Part shown: positions 1 through 5,412 of the stretch, one piece after another | How the letters are laid out: each line of letters begins with the position of its first letter | Numbering within the stretch: position 1 is the first letter of the stretch | Assembly (NCBI GenBank): GCA_027061865.1 | Contig: JAMOVZ010000439.1 | Span: 1 to 5,412 of the forward strand | DNA: 5,412 bases | Reading direction: 5' to 3' | Source: Desulfobacterales bacterium | Lineage (GTDB): Bacteria > Desulfobacterota > DSM-4660 > Desulfatiglandales > Desulfatiglandaceae | Made by a program: the position numbers and the translations under genes | The notes under the pieces: generated by a model | Told to the model about the DNA's origin: nothing | The model's input: only the letters and a program-made list of their open reading frames with translations | The model's database searches: none

Positions 1-106
1 AAAGGGGTTGGAGCTAGCCAGGAAGGCCATTGAAGGGGTGAAAAGGCTGGCCAGGGAGGGAAACCCTGATGCCATGTTCCTGCTTGGTTCATGCTATAGC
101 TCTGGG
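1..106 (+). repeat. Left copy of 106-bp terminal direct repeat
   Basis: Identical to 5307-5412 at 105 of 106 positions. The only difference is T at 103 against C at 5409, a silent change in a Ser codon. The repeat lies inside the Sel1 coding frame on both sides and reaches both window edges exactly. Confidence 0.97.
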
Positions 107-1429
107 CTGGCAGTAGCACAGGATAAGGCCAAGGCACTTTACTGGTACCGCAAGGCGGCAAAAAGGGGCCATGCCCCTGCAATGGGCAACCTTGGCTATT
201 TGTTGATGAATGATCCATTTAAGGATTTGGACAAGGCGTTTTACTGGACCAAGAAGGCCGCGGACAAGGGAGTTGTATCTGCAATATTCAGCCTGGGGAG
301 CCTTTACAAATATGGACTGGGTGTTACCCAGGACTATGATAAGGCGTTCTATTTCTTTAAAAAGGCCGCAGAAAAAGGTGATGCTATCGCTATGGCTGAT
401 GTAGGGCTTTGCTACCAGTCTGGTACAGGTGTGGGCAAGGACCTGGAAAAGGCCCGTTACTGGTATGAAAAGGCGGCTTCCAAGGGAAATACATGGGCCA
501 TGGTCCAACTGGGGCTGATGTACAGAGATGGTGTGGGTGTTCGCCAGGATCATGAAAGGGCCTTTTACTGGCTTGACAAGGCTGCCAGCAAAGGCAATGT
601 GGATGGCATGTTTTACCTGGGCTACTATTATCATGAGATAAAAAAGGACTATGACAATGCCCTCTACTGGTACCGCACTGCCGCAAAGACAGGATATGCT
701 ACGGCGCATACAAATCTTGGTGTGATGTTTGAGAGAGGACAAGGGGTATCACGGGACTACAAAAAGGCGGTTGAGTACTATAGAAAAGGCGCTTCCCTTG
801 GTGATGGCTATGGCATGAATAACCTGGGAGGTATGTATCTCGAAGGTAAGGGGGTATCCAGGGATTACAAGGAGGCGGTAAAATGGTTCAAAAAAGCAGC
901 AGATCAAGGGGTCCCACTTGCCTATTACAACCTTGGTTATTGCTATGAACGGGGAAAGGGTGTCAAGTGGGATAAGGCCAAGGCCATTTACTGGTATGAA
1001 AAGGCAGCAGAGGCAGGCTACGAGCCTGCAAAGGAAAAGCTCCAGGAGCTTCGGCCAAGCCAGGCTGGAAGCTCTGGTATCGGGGGAGGAATGCCGCTTT
1101 GCTTTGTGGTACCGTCAGTATCCGGAACCCCTCAGGAGTACTATGTGGCCATTCTCAGGCTTTTCCGCGATAAGGTTCTCCGCCAGAGCTTTGTTGGCGG
1201 AAAGATCATCAAAGGTTATTACACTATAAGCCCATACATAGCGTCATATATCAAGGACAAGCCCATTGCTAAGGCGATGATTATATATGCACTGGGACCG
1301 GTGGTCTTTGTGGCAGGAGCGTTCCTGGGCAAAATGTGGAACATGATGGTCATGGGGATGATAGCCGCCTTAATGGTTTTTGTGCTTTTGTTGATGTTCA
1401 GGAAACACAGAGACCAAATTAGGCATTAG
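1..1429 (+). CDS. Sel1-repeat protein with CFI-box-like C-terminal domain (5' truncated by window edge)
   Basis: The reading frame is open to the left edge, so the gene starts outside the window; the TTG at 8 is an internal Leu codon, not the start. Seen: nine tandem Sel1-like repeats of 33-36 residues (positions 59-1015) plus a partial tenth. Each has the A-M-x-x-L-G-x-x-Y, G-x-G-V-x-x-D and A-x-x-W-Y-x-K-A-A signatures. A short Gly/Ser linker follows, then a domain starting CFVVPSVSGTP (Cys codon at 1100). This resembles the CFI-box (CFIATAAYGSP type) and continues with the L-R-x-F-R-D, Y-Y-x-x-S-P and helical pattern of that family. Two hydrophobic stretches (about 1274-1333 and 1343-1399) and a basic tail end the protein. 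Known: Sel1 repeats are TPR-like alpha/alpha scaffolds for protein-protein contacts. Inferred: membrane-anchored scaffold facing the periplasm. The matching 5' part seen at 4840-5412 would give 631 residues with a signal peptide if the two ends belong to the same gene. The partner or substrate is unknown. Confidence 0.93.
   Translation, partial: KGLELARKAIEGVKRLAREGNPDAMFLLGSCYSSGLAVAQDKAKALYWYRKAAKRGHAPAMGNLGYLLMNDPFKDLDKAFYWTKKAADKGVVSAIFSLGSLYKYGLGVTQDYDKAFYFFKKAAEKGDAIAMADVGLCYQSGTGVGKDLEKARYWYEKAASKGNTWAMVQLGLMYRDGVGVRQDHERAFYWLDKAASKGNVDGMFYLGYYYHEIKKDYDNALYWYRTAAKTGYATAHTNLGVMFERGQGVSRDYKKAVEYYRKGASLGDGYGMNNLGGMYLEGKGVSRDYKEAVKWFKKAADQGVPLAYYNLGYCYERGKGVKWDKAKAIYWYEKAAEAGYEPAKEKLQELRPSQAGSSGIGGGMPLCFVVPSVSGTPQEYYVAILRLFRDKVLRQSFVGGKIIKGYYTISPYIASYIKDKPIAKAMIIYALGPVVFVAGAFLGKMWNMMVMGMIAALMVFVLLLMFRKHRDQIRH
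59..1015 (+). repeat. Nine tandem Sel1-like (SLR) repeats
   Basis: Nine consecutive units of 36, 34, 36, 36, 36, 33, 36, 36 and 36 residues, each beginning with Gly. Units 2 and 6 are shortened in the loop where the others carry G-x-G-V-x-x-D. The DNA copies are diverged, so this is an old protein repeat and not a recent expansion. Units 7 and 8 share the loop GVSRDYK and look the most closely related. Confidence 0.93.
1094..1429 (+). other. CFI-box-like C-terminal domain with two hydrophobic segments
   Basis: Protein domain within the first gene. It opens with the motif CFVVPSVSGTP in place of the usual CFIATAAYGSP. It then has ILRLFRDKVL, a G-x-x-I-x-x-Y-Y-x-x-SP segment and a hydrophobic G-P-V-V-F-V-A-G helix, all in the order I recall for CFI-box C-terminal domains. 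A second hydrophobic helix (about 1343-1399) and the tail RKHRDQIRH follow. The Cys-Phe pair is kept but the Ala-Thr-Ala-Ala-Tyr core is lost. The assignment is from memory of the family pattern, not from a profile search. Confidence 0.7.
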
Positions 1430-1460
1430 AGTTAAAGGTGTTTTTTCCCGATTGGCGTCC

Positions 1461-1587
1461 GGGCAACGACACATTCTCTTCTCTACGCTCCCTTCGCCAT
1501 CCATGGCTTCGGTCACTGCGGATTTTGGCCCTTTCGCTATCCTACTCAAGGTCCAAAATACGCCGCTCCGAGAAAGTGTCGTTGCCC
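1461..1587. repeat. 127-bp MITE-like element or hairpin with 18-bp imperfect terminal inverted repeats
   Basis: The left arm 1461-1478 begins gggcaacgacac, and the right arm 1570-1587 is its inverse complement with 17 of 18 positions matching. Inside lies a second inverted pair (1522-1532 with 1549-1559, 10 of 11, 16-nt loop) and a short near-palindrome gccat-cc-atggc at 1496-1507. No target-site duplication is visible beside the arms (gcgtcc on the left, tatatg on the right), so transposition is unproven. It fills most of the 224-bp spacer between the two genes. It could be a miniature mobile element, a REP/BIME-like intergenic repeat, or a structured leader or attenuator of the gene starting at 1654. 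Its fold looks symmetrical enough to form on either strand. Confidence 0.6.
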
Positions 1588-1641
1588 TATATGCTGGATA
1601 TAAGATGGTTTTGGATAGGCCATGAGGGCCCAAGGTATTTT

Positions 1642-1647
1642 GGAGGT
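1642..1647 (+). promoter_or_regulatory. Strong Shine-Dalgarno that fixes the start at 1654
   Basis: GGAGGT lies 6 nt upstream of the ATG at 1654. The frame is open further upstream to a GTG at 1438, but that extension has no comparable ribosome binding site, reads through the inverted-repeat element, and would bury the signal peptide 72 residues inside the protein. Confidence 0.85.
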
Positions 1648-1653
1648 AAGAGA

Positions 1654-1725
1654 ATGGTCCGCAAAGTTGTAATCTTAGTCTTAGTGGTTATGTTTTCCTG
1701 CCTTTTCTTTGCGCTCTCTTTGGCG
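1654..1725 (+). other. Signal peptide of the large secreted protein
   Basis: Residues 1-24: MVRK basic head, then an unbroken hydrophobic core, then the S-L-A motif before Ala25 as a type I signal peptidase site. Cys16 lies in the middle of the hydrophobic core and is not in a lipobox context, so a lipoprotein is unlikely. Confidence 0.8.
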
Positions 1726-4700
1726 GCAGATGGCTATAAAGGAAGTGGTATCAATTTAAACGATGTGCCCCGTGATCGCTACTTTCAGTCGTTGCACAAG
1801 ATCAAGGGCCTCAAAGAGGCCATAAGAAATAGGGATGTCGCCAAATTTCAAAAGGCGCTTCAGGAGGTAAACAAAGACCCTGTTGCCATGCAAATTCTGT
1901 ACAATAATCCTGAGCTTCAGGATCAAGTTATTCAAATGCAGGTCTACACAAGGGTCAACGCCCTTGGTCTGATCAACAAACTTGAGACAGCCATAAAGGA
2001 AAACGACCAAAAGGCATTTGAAACTGCCCTCAAGAAAGTAAAACAAGACATGGTGGCCAGCAGAATTATGGAAAGCAACCCTAAGCTTAAGGCCTATGTG
2101 AAAAGAACCCAGGCGTTTATGCAAAAACAAAGTGGGGGACGAGAGAACATCCGAGAGTCTAAGGGAACACAGGGGGGTAAGCCCAGGGCACGCACTTCAA
2201 AAAAATTTGCAAAAAAGGCAGCTATTGAAGTTACCGACCATCTGCATCCGGAAGCCTACGGTGCCAGCCCCAGAGAAGGCCATAACATAATACACAACAA
2301 GAATGTGCCTGTAAGAGACCCAGAGCAATTGCGCCACGTGATGGAATACAAATTTAACAAACCATACAACGAGGCGCTGGAGCTTTCAGAAAAGGCCGCT
2401 GAACTCAGGAAACAGGGAAGATATAGGAAGGCCCGGCTCTATCAAGCCAAGGCTGAGGCCAAGCGGATGGAGGCCATGCGCCAGACCGTAAAGCAATGGG
2501 ACAAGCAGGTCAAACCCCGCTTCAAGGCAGCAGGCGCCAAGACTGATGAGAAGCTGGAAAAGGCCATTGAGATAATGCGGCAAGTCGGACAACAAAAGAT
2601 CACCCCTGCTGAGGCTGAAAGGCGGCTAATGGAATTGGGCGAAACACCCAAAACCGTCACCCAAAAGATGGCCTCTAAGCTTGAACACCTTGAGAAGCTA
2701 AGGGGGAGAGGGGTAGAGTTTGAAGATCCATATGTGAAAAATGTTATGGACAAGTTGGGCCATAAAAAAGGGCAGTATGCAGACAGGGCCCAGGAACTTT
2801 TGGATAAAATAAAGAGCAAGGCCCAAACAAAGAAACCAGGAACTCAAAGAAAGGTAACTACAGCATCTCTATCTGCTCCCACAAAAGGCGAACAGGTAAA
2901 ATCCGGCCTCTTAAAGGGAGTCGATATAGCGGGCAATCTCGCCACTGCAGGCACTGCTGTCCGCCAGACATCGGACACTATTGGCAAGGCGTTGGACGAG
3001 GGAAGAGAGCCCGGCGCATATGATGCTGGGAAAATAATATATAGAAATACTCTTGGAAACATTATTGAGGGTTCATATGAGACAACAAAAGGGGCTACAG
3101 AAGAATTATTGAAAAAAAGCAAAAGTGGCCCGCTTTTCCCAGGAGAGGTGGAACTGACCTATTTAAAGCACGCTGGAAAAACAGCACTCAAATCAGCCAA
3201 GGGAATCTACGATGGTGTCACAAAAGACCTGCCCGAGGGTATAGCGGACATAACCACCTGGGATGAGAGGCAGGCCCTCCGGGACATGAAAGACAATATG
3301 GCCTCTAGAACAGAGCTTGAGATCCAGGACCAGGAACAGCGCCTCAAAAAAATTGAGTGGTATCTAGATATTCCAGGACTATACCTGTATCCCGGGAAAA
3401 AAGAAAAACTGGAGCAACTCAGCAAGGAATACCAAGAAAAGGAGCAAAAAATCAGGAGATGGATAGCCGCCTTACAAAGGCATCTGGAGCCCGACAAGTA
3501 CGAAAAGGATAAAAAGCTCCTGGAGCACATCTCAAGACGTGCTCTTTTGCTACCTTCTAGCAGAAAAGTGCGAAAGGTCATAGATGAAAAACACGAGCGC
3601 GACAAGGAGGCCCTGGAATCGGGCAAATCAGTCAACCTCGATGATGAACTGATAAAAAAGCTTAGCGGTTCTATTGACGATGAGCTGATCAAATCTCTTC
3701 AAGATGAATCAACTGAATCCCAGGACAAGGTTCACAAGGATTTGATCGCCAAGGCCTCTGGTGATGGGGAATACTGCAACACGCTGTGGGTAAAGGCAAA
3801 TTCCTGCCTGGAAAATTATGACCTTTCAGGGGCCAAAGCAGTGTTGCAAGATGCACACCTCCATGGGTGTAATTTCCCCTTTGACCAATTAAACGCCCGC
3901 ATTAACCAACTCGACTACTGTATGCATATTAACCAAGATCTGGCAGATGCCCTGGAGTTTGGTGATCTGGCTTCAGCCCAAAAGGCCCTTCGGGATGCCC
4001 GTGAGGCAAACTGCAATCTGAACTACGAGGCATATGAAAAGCGCATAAATGACCTTATGGCCCGGGCCCGACATTGCAAGGGCCTGTTAGCTGCTTTTGA
4101 GAAGGCGGCACAAAACAAAGATGTTTCCTCCATGCAGAGGATCATTGCGCAAGGGAAGTCTTCAGGGTGCCGGCTTCCTTACGGAGACATGGAGCAGCTT
4201 GTCTCCCAGGTACAACAGAATATCAAGGCCAGCCACGACAACGCCAGGATGATGGCGGCCCTGTCCTCATTTATGAATGCCATGGGCCAGGTCACGGAGC
4301 AGGCGCAAAAGGACACTGAGGCTTCCACCCATAGCTCTCCTTCTGGTTGCAGGTGCCCAAGAAGGAATGAACCTAACGAAATTCTCTATATTGATACCAA
4401 TAACAATCCTAAGGACACTACCTATCTTTATTGTAAGTATGACAAGCTCGGAACACTTTCTTATGAGTGTCCATATGTGAATGGCAAAGAACACGGACTC
4501 GCGAGATCATATTATTACGGAACTCTTAATGTACTTAGAGAAGTGAAGTACAGAAATGGGATGATTGATGGATTTAGGAGGGAATACTACAAGGATGGAA
4601 CTTTGTCTGCTGAATGGAGATATGAAAATGGGAACCTCATTTCACTAAGGAGGTACCGCAGGGATGGAAGTTTGAGTGATGAGTGTTTTTATAGGAACAG

Positions 4701-4785
4701 AAAACTAGTTGTGCAAAAGGGATACGACAAACATGGAAGAGTCAGAAGTGTGAGGAAAAATGGAAAGTTAGTATGGACCCGCTGA
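1654..4785 (+). CDS. Large secreted multi-repeat protein with Cys-framed helical repeats and MORN_2/YwqK-like C-terminus
   Basis: 1043 residues from the ATG with GGAGGT 6 nt upstream. Domains in order: signal peptide 1-24 (basic MVRK start, hydrophobic core, S-L-A before A25); two related helical repeats of 41 aligned residues (52-92 and 109-149); a Lys/Glu-rich helical body with a distinct block near 195-240; a Gly/Ala-rich segment about 420-530; a duplicated 12-residue motif LDDELIKKL / IDDELIKSL at 662-685; three C-X30-C repeats (708-855); a CRC linker (899-901); and a MORN_2-like module (about 924-1043) with G-x-L-x-x-E-x-x-Y-x-N-G spacing. The mature protein has no Cys before residue 708, then 12, which fits an oxidising compartment. 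No catalytic motif is recognisable. MORN_2 proteins are often database-labelled YwqK-family antitoxins, but nothing here supports a toxin-antitoxin role. It probably acts as a periplasmic or surface scaffold or adhesin-like protein. The gene sits 54 bp before the next Sel1 gene, consistent with an operon. Confidence 0.9.
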   Translation: MVRKVVILVLVVMFSCLFFALSLAADGYKGSGINLNDVPRDRYFQSLHKIKGLKEAIRNRDVAKFQKALQEVNKDPVAMQILYNNPELQDQVIQMQVYTRVNALGLINKLETAIKENDQKAFETALKKVKQDMVASRIMESNPKLKAYVKRTQAFMQKQSGGRENIRESKGTQGGKPRARTSKKFAKKAAIEVTDHLHPEAYGASPREGHNIIHNKNVPVRDPEQLRHVMEYKFNKPYNEALELSEKAAELRKQGRYRKARLYQAKAEAKRMEAMRQTVKQWDKQVKPRFKAAGAKTDEKLEKAIEIMRQVGQQKITPAEAERRLMELGETPKTVTQKMASKLEHLEKLRGRGVEFEDPYVKNVMDKLGHKKGQYADRAQELLDKIKSKAQTKKPGTQRKVTTASLSAPTKGEQVKSGLLKGVDIAGNLATAGTAVRQTSDTIGKALDEGREPGAYDAGKIIYRNTLGNIIEGSYETTKGATEELLKKSKSGPLFPGEVELTYLKHAGKTALKSAKGIYDGVTKDLPEGIADITTWDERQALRDMKDNMASRTELEIQDQEQRLKKIEWYLDIPGLYLYPGKKEKLEQLSKEYQEKEQKIRRWIAALQRHLEPDKYEKDKKLLEHISRRALLLPSSRKVRKVIDEKHERDKEALESGKSVNLDDELIKKLSGSIDDELIKSLQDESTESQDKVHKDLIAKASGDGEYCNTLWVKANSCLENYDLSGAKAVLQDAHLHGCNFPFDQLNARINQLDYCMHINQDLADALEFGDLASAQKALRDAREANCNLNYEAYEKRINDLMARARHCKGLLAAFEKAAQNKDVSSMQRIIAQGKSSGCRLPYGDMEQLVSQVQQNIKASHDNARMMAALSSFMNAMGQVTEQAQKDTEASTHSSPSGCRCPRRNEPNEILYIDTNNNPKDTTYLYCKYDKLGTLSYECPYVNGKEHGLARSYYYGTLNVLREVKYRNGMIDGFRREYYKDGTLSAEWRYENGNLISLRRYRRDGSLSDECFYRNRKLVVQKGYDKHGRVRSVRKNGKLVWTR
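1807..2100 (+). repeat. Two N-terminal helical repeats in the large protein
   Basis: Residues 52-92 (1807-1929) and 109-149 (1978-2100) align without gaps at 16 of 41 identical positions, offset by 57 residues. Shared positions follow L-x-x-A-I-x-x-x-D-x-x-x-F-x-x-A-L-x-x-V-x-x-D-x-V-A, then I-x-x-x-N-P-x-L. This looks like a duplicated helical hairpin. The A-x-x-x-x-D-x-x-x-x-x-x-A-L part is reminiscent of the Cys-framed repeats at the other end of the protein. Confidence 0.7.
3637..3708 (+). repeat. Tandem 12-residue DDELIK motif
   Basis: Residues 662-673 (LDDELIKKLSGS) are followed at once by 674-685 (IDDELIKSLQDE). D-D-E-L-I-K-x-L is identical in both. It is an acidic amphipathic duplication just before the first Cys-containing repeat and may be a short docking element or hinge. 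The DNA copies differ at synonymous sites, so it is not a very recent slip. Confidence 0.65.
3775..4218 (+). repeat. Three tandem helical repeats with C-X30-C frame
   Basis: Units begin at Cys708, Cys756 and Cys808, with periods of 48 and 52 residues. Each has a second Cys exactly 31 residues later (739, 787, 839), preceded by Gly or Asn. Asp lies at unit position 16 in all three, followed by Leu or Val. An aromatic residue follows four residues after the second Cys (Phe, Tyr, Tyr), and units 1 and 2 share R-I-N-x-L. Unit 1 carries one extra Cys at 718. The pattern fits antiparallel helix pairs each pinned by a disulfide, which is an inference from spacing. I do not recognise a named family. 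Confidence 0.8.
4423..4785 (+). other. MORN_2/YwqK-like repeat module, low GC
   Basis: C-terminal domain of the large protein, about residues 924-1043. It has four to five units of roughly 23 residues with D-G-T-L-x-x-E-x-x-Y-x-N-G and G-x-x-R-E-Y-Y patterns, characteristic of MORN_2 beta-hairpin repeats. GC counted by hand over 4381-4785 is 158 of 405 (39%), against 50-58% in the sampled 60-base rows between 3961 and 4320. Of 16 arginine codons here, 14 are AGA or AGG and two are CGC. In 3775-4218 seven of eight are CGN. The composition break coincides with the domain boundary. Confidence 0.82.
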
Positions 4786-4824
4786 TCATACAAATGAGGA
4801 TATCAGAAAATAACATGACTATAT

Positions 4825-4830
4825 AGAGGA
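4825..4830 (+). promoter_or_regulatory. Shine-Dalgarno of the downstream Sel1 gene
   Basis: AGAGGA lies 9 nt before the ATG at 4840 and 6 nt before an in-frame GTG at 4837 that directly precedes it. Either could initiate; the protein differs by one residue only. The 54-bp gap after the preceding stop shows no convincing promoter or terminator, consistent with read-through from the large gene. Confidence 0.65.
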
Positions 4831-4839
4831 TTTTTGGTG

Positions 4840-5412
4840 ATGAAGCGAAACTATAGATTCCCATTTATGGTTGTATTCTTTTCGTTGCTTGCTCTTGCCG
4901 TAATCGCTATTGCCCAAGAAGAGCTCACCAAGGATGAAAAAGCCACCATACTTACTATAATCATTCTCAACAAACAGGGGCAGGCTCTTACCAAGGCACA
5001 AGAAGCAGTTTATGGGGCATACGAACGCTACCTCTTTGATAAATCTCCAGCCAACCTGAAGGCACTGAAGGCCAGGCTGGCAGACCTGAAGCCAAAAGGC
5101 CCCTCCCCTACTTCTTCTCAAACTAGTGGTATCAGCCCCACCCTGAAACGTGCCATCTCACTTTATACCGGCACCTCTGGTCCAGTGGATGAAGAAGCCG
5201 CCAAGCTGCTCTTTTTAGAGGCGGCTGAAAGCGGAGATCCCCTGGCTGTTATGTGGCTAGCAAGGCTTTACTATATGGGGAAATGCATGTTTGCAAGGGA
5301 TGAGCAAAAGGGGTTGGAGCTAGCCAGGAAGGCCATTGAAGGGGTGAAAAGGCTGGCCAGGGAGGGAAACCCTGATGCCATGTTCCTGCTTGGTTCATGC
5401 TATAGCTCCGGG
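4840..5412 (+). CDS. Sel1-repeat protein, N-terminal part (3' truncated by window edge)
   Basis: The frame is open for 191 codons to the right edge with no stop. It begins with a clear signal peptide: MKRNYR head, long hydrophobic core, A-I-A before Gln at about residue 26. A helical region and a Pro/Ser/Thr-rich linker (around residues 86-100) come next, and then the first Sel1-like unit (E-A-A-K-L-L-F-L-E-A-A, then D-P-L-A-V-M-W-L-A-R-L-Y-Y). From 5307 the sequence is the same, base for base with one exception, as the start of the window, and in the same frame. This gene is therefore either the missing 5' part of the gene at 1-1429 (circular or looped molecule, 631 residues in total) or a near-identical paralogue in a tandem array. 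The product is an exported scaffold-type protein, probably translated from the same transcript as the large gene upstream. Confidence 0.92.
   Translation, partial: MKRNYRFPFMVVFFSLLALAVIAIAQEELTKDEKATILTIIILNKQGQALTKAQEAVYGAYERYLFDKSPANLKALKARLADLKPKGPSPTSSQTSGISPTLKRAISLYTGTSGPVDEEAAKLLFLEAAESGDPLAVMWLARLYYMGKCMFARDEQKGLELARKAIEGVKRLAREGNPDAMFLLGSCYSSG
5307..5412 (+). repeat. Right copy of 106-bp terminal direct repeat
   Basis: Partner of 1-106, giving a period of 5306 bp. The first 102 bases are identical and the mismatch falls 4 bases from the end. The base before it (A at 5306) is the second base of the Gln codon that the left copy cuts. Confidence 0.97.

Noticed and set aside
8..10. TTG at 8 as the start of the first Sel1 gene
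   Set aside because: The frame is open to the edge, and the identical sequence at 5314 shows this codon is an internal Leu of a longer signal-peptide-bearing protein.
1430..1460. Rho-independent terminator after the first Sel1 gene
   Set aside because: There is a T-run at 1439-1446 but no GC-rich stem directly before it.
1461..1587. Integron attC site
   Set aside because: The outer arms gggcaac and gttgccc do not fit the RYYYAAC and GTTRRRY core consensus, and no integrase is present.
1576..1604. Sigma-70 promoter ahead of the large gene (TATAAG at 1599)
   Set aside because: The -10-like hexamer has only a 3-of-6 match at the -35 position at 17-bp spacing, too weak to call.
1370..1633. 87-residue reverse-strand reading frame over the spacer, and other reverse-strand frames
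   Set aside because: They lie opposite strongly coding frames or across the inverted-repeat element, and I see no recognisable domain or ribosome binding site supporting them.
1438..1653. Extending the large gene to the GTG at 1438
   Set aside because: It would translate the inverted-repeat element and put a clear signal peptide 72 residues inside the protein. The ATG at 1654 has a GGAGGT at good spacing.
4423..4785. YwqK-type antitoxin of a toxin-antitoxin pair
   Set aside because: The MORN_2 similarity is real, but it is the tail of a 1043-residue exported protein with no recognisable toxin nearby; the label would mislead.
1..5412. Small plasmid with a replication gene
   Set aside because: No Rep, relaxase, partition gene or iteron array is visible on either strand, so circularity is not supported by gene content.

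Overview
The window holds two large protein-coding genes and the beginning of a third, all on the + strand, with no RNA gene, CRISPR array or recognisable transposase. Both gene types encode predicted exported, repeat-built proteins of a Gram-negative-looking bacterium. The Sel1-repeat plus CFI-box-like C-terminus recalls proteins I associate with Deltaproteobacteria/Desulfobacterota-type genomes. That placement is a weak inference, as no taxonomic marker is present.

Layout. Positions 1-1429 are a 5'-truncated gene (sel1-A) with nine Sel1-like repeats, a diverged CFI-box C-terminal domain and two hydrophobic segments. Positions 1430-1653 are a spacer dominated by a 127-bp element with 18-bp imperfect terminal inverted repeats (1461-1587). 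Positions 1654-4785 encode a 1043-residue predicted secreted protein. Its parts, in order, are a signal peptide, two N-terminal helical repeats, a long cysteine-free helical body, three repeats with a strict C-X30-C frame, and a C-terminal MORN_2/YwqK-like repeat module. A 54-bp gap leads to 4840-5412, the 5' part of a Sel1-type gene (sel1-A') with a clear signal peptide, which runs off the right edge.

The key structural fact is that the last 106 bp (5307-5412) repeat the first 106 bp (1-106) with a single synonymous mismatch, in the same reading frame. Joining the right edge to the left edge gives one uninterrupted 631-codon Sel1 protein with signal peptide. The window is therefore either a closed 5306-bp circle or assembly loop, or one period of a tandem array (Sel1 - MORN protein - Sel1 ...). 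No replication or mobilisation gene is visible, which makes tandem duplication or an assembly loop at least as likely as a plasmid.

The two proteins probably work in the same compartment (periplasm or cell surface). Both have signal peptides and both are built from protein-protein interaction repeats. The 54-bp gap suggests that the MORN gene and the following Sel1 gene are co-transcribed. The C-terminal MORN module of the large protein has clearly lower GC (about 39% against about 55% just upstream) and a switch of arginine codons to AGA/AGG, suggesting a separately acquired, exchangeable tail. A biochemical function cannot be assigned from sequence alone.
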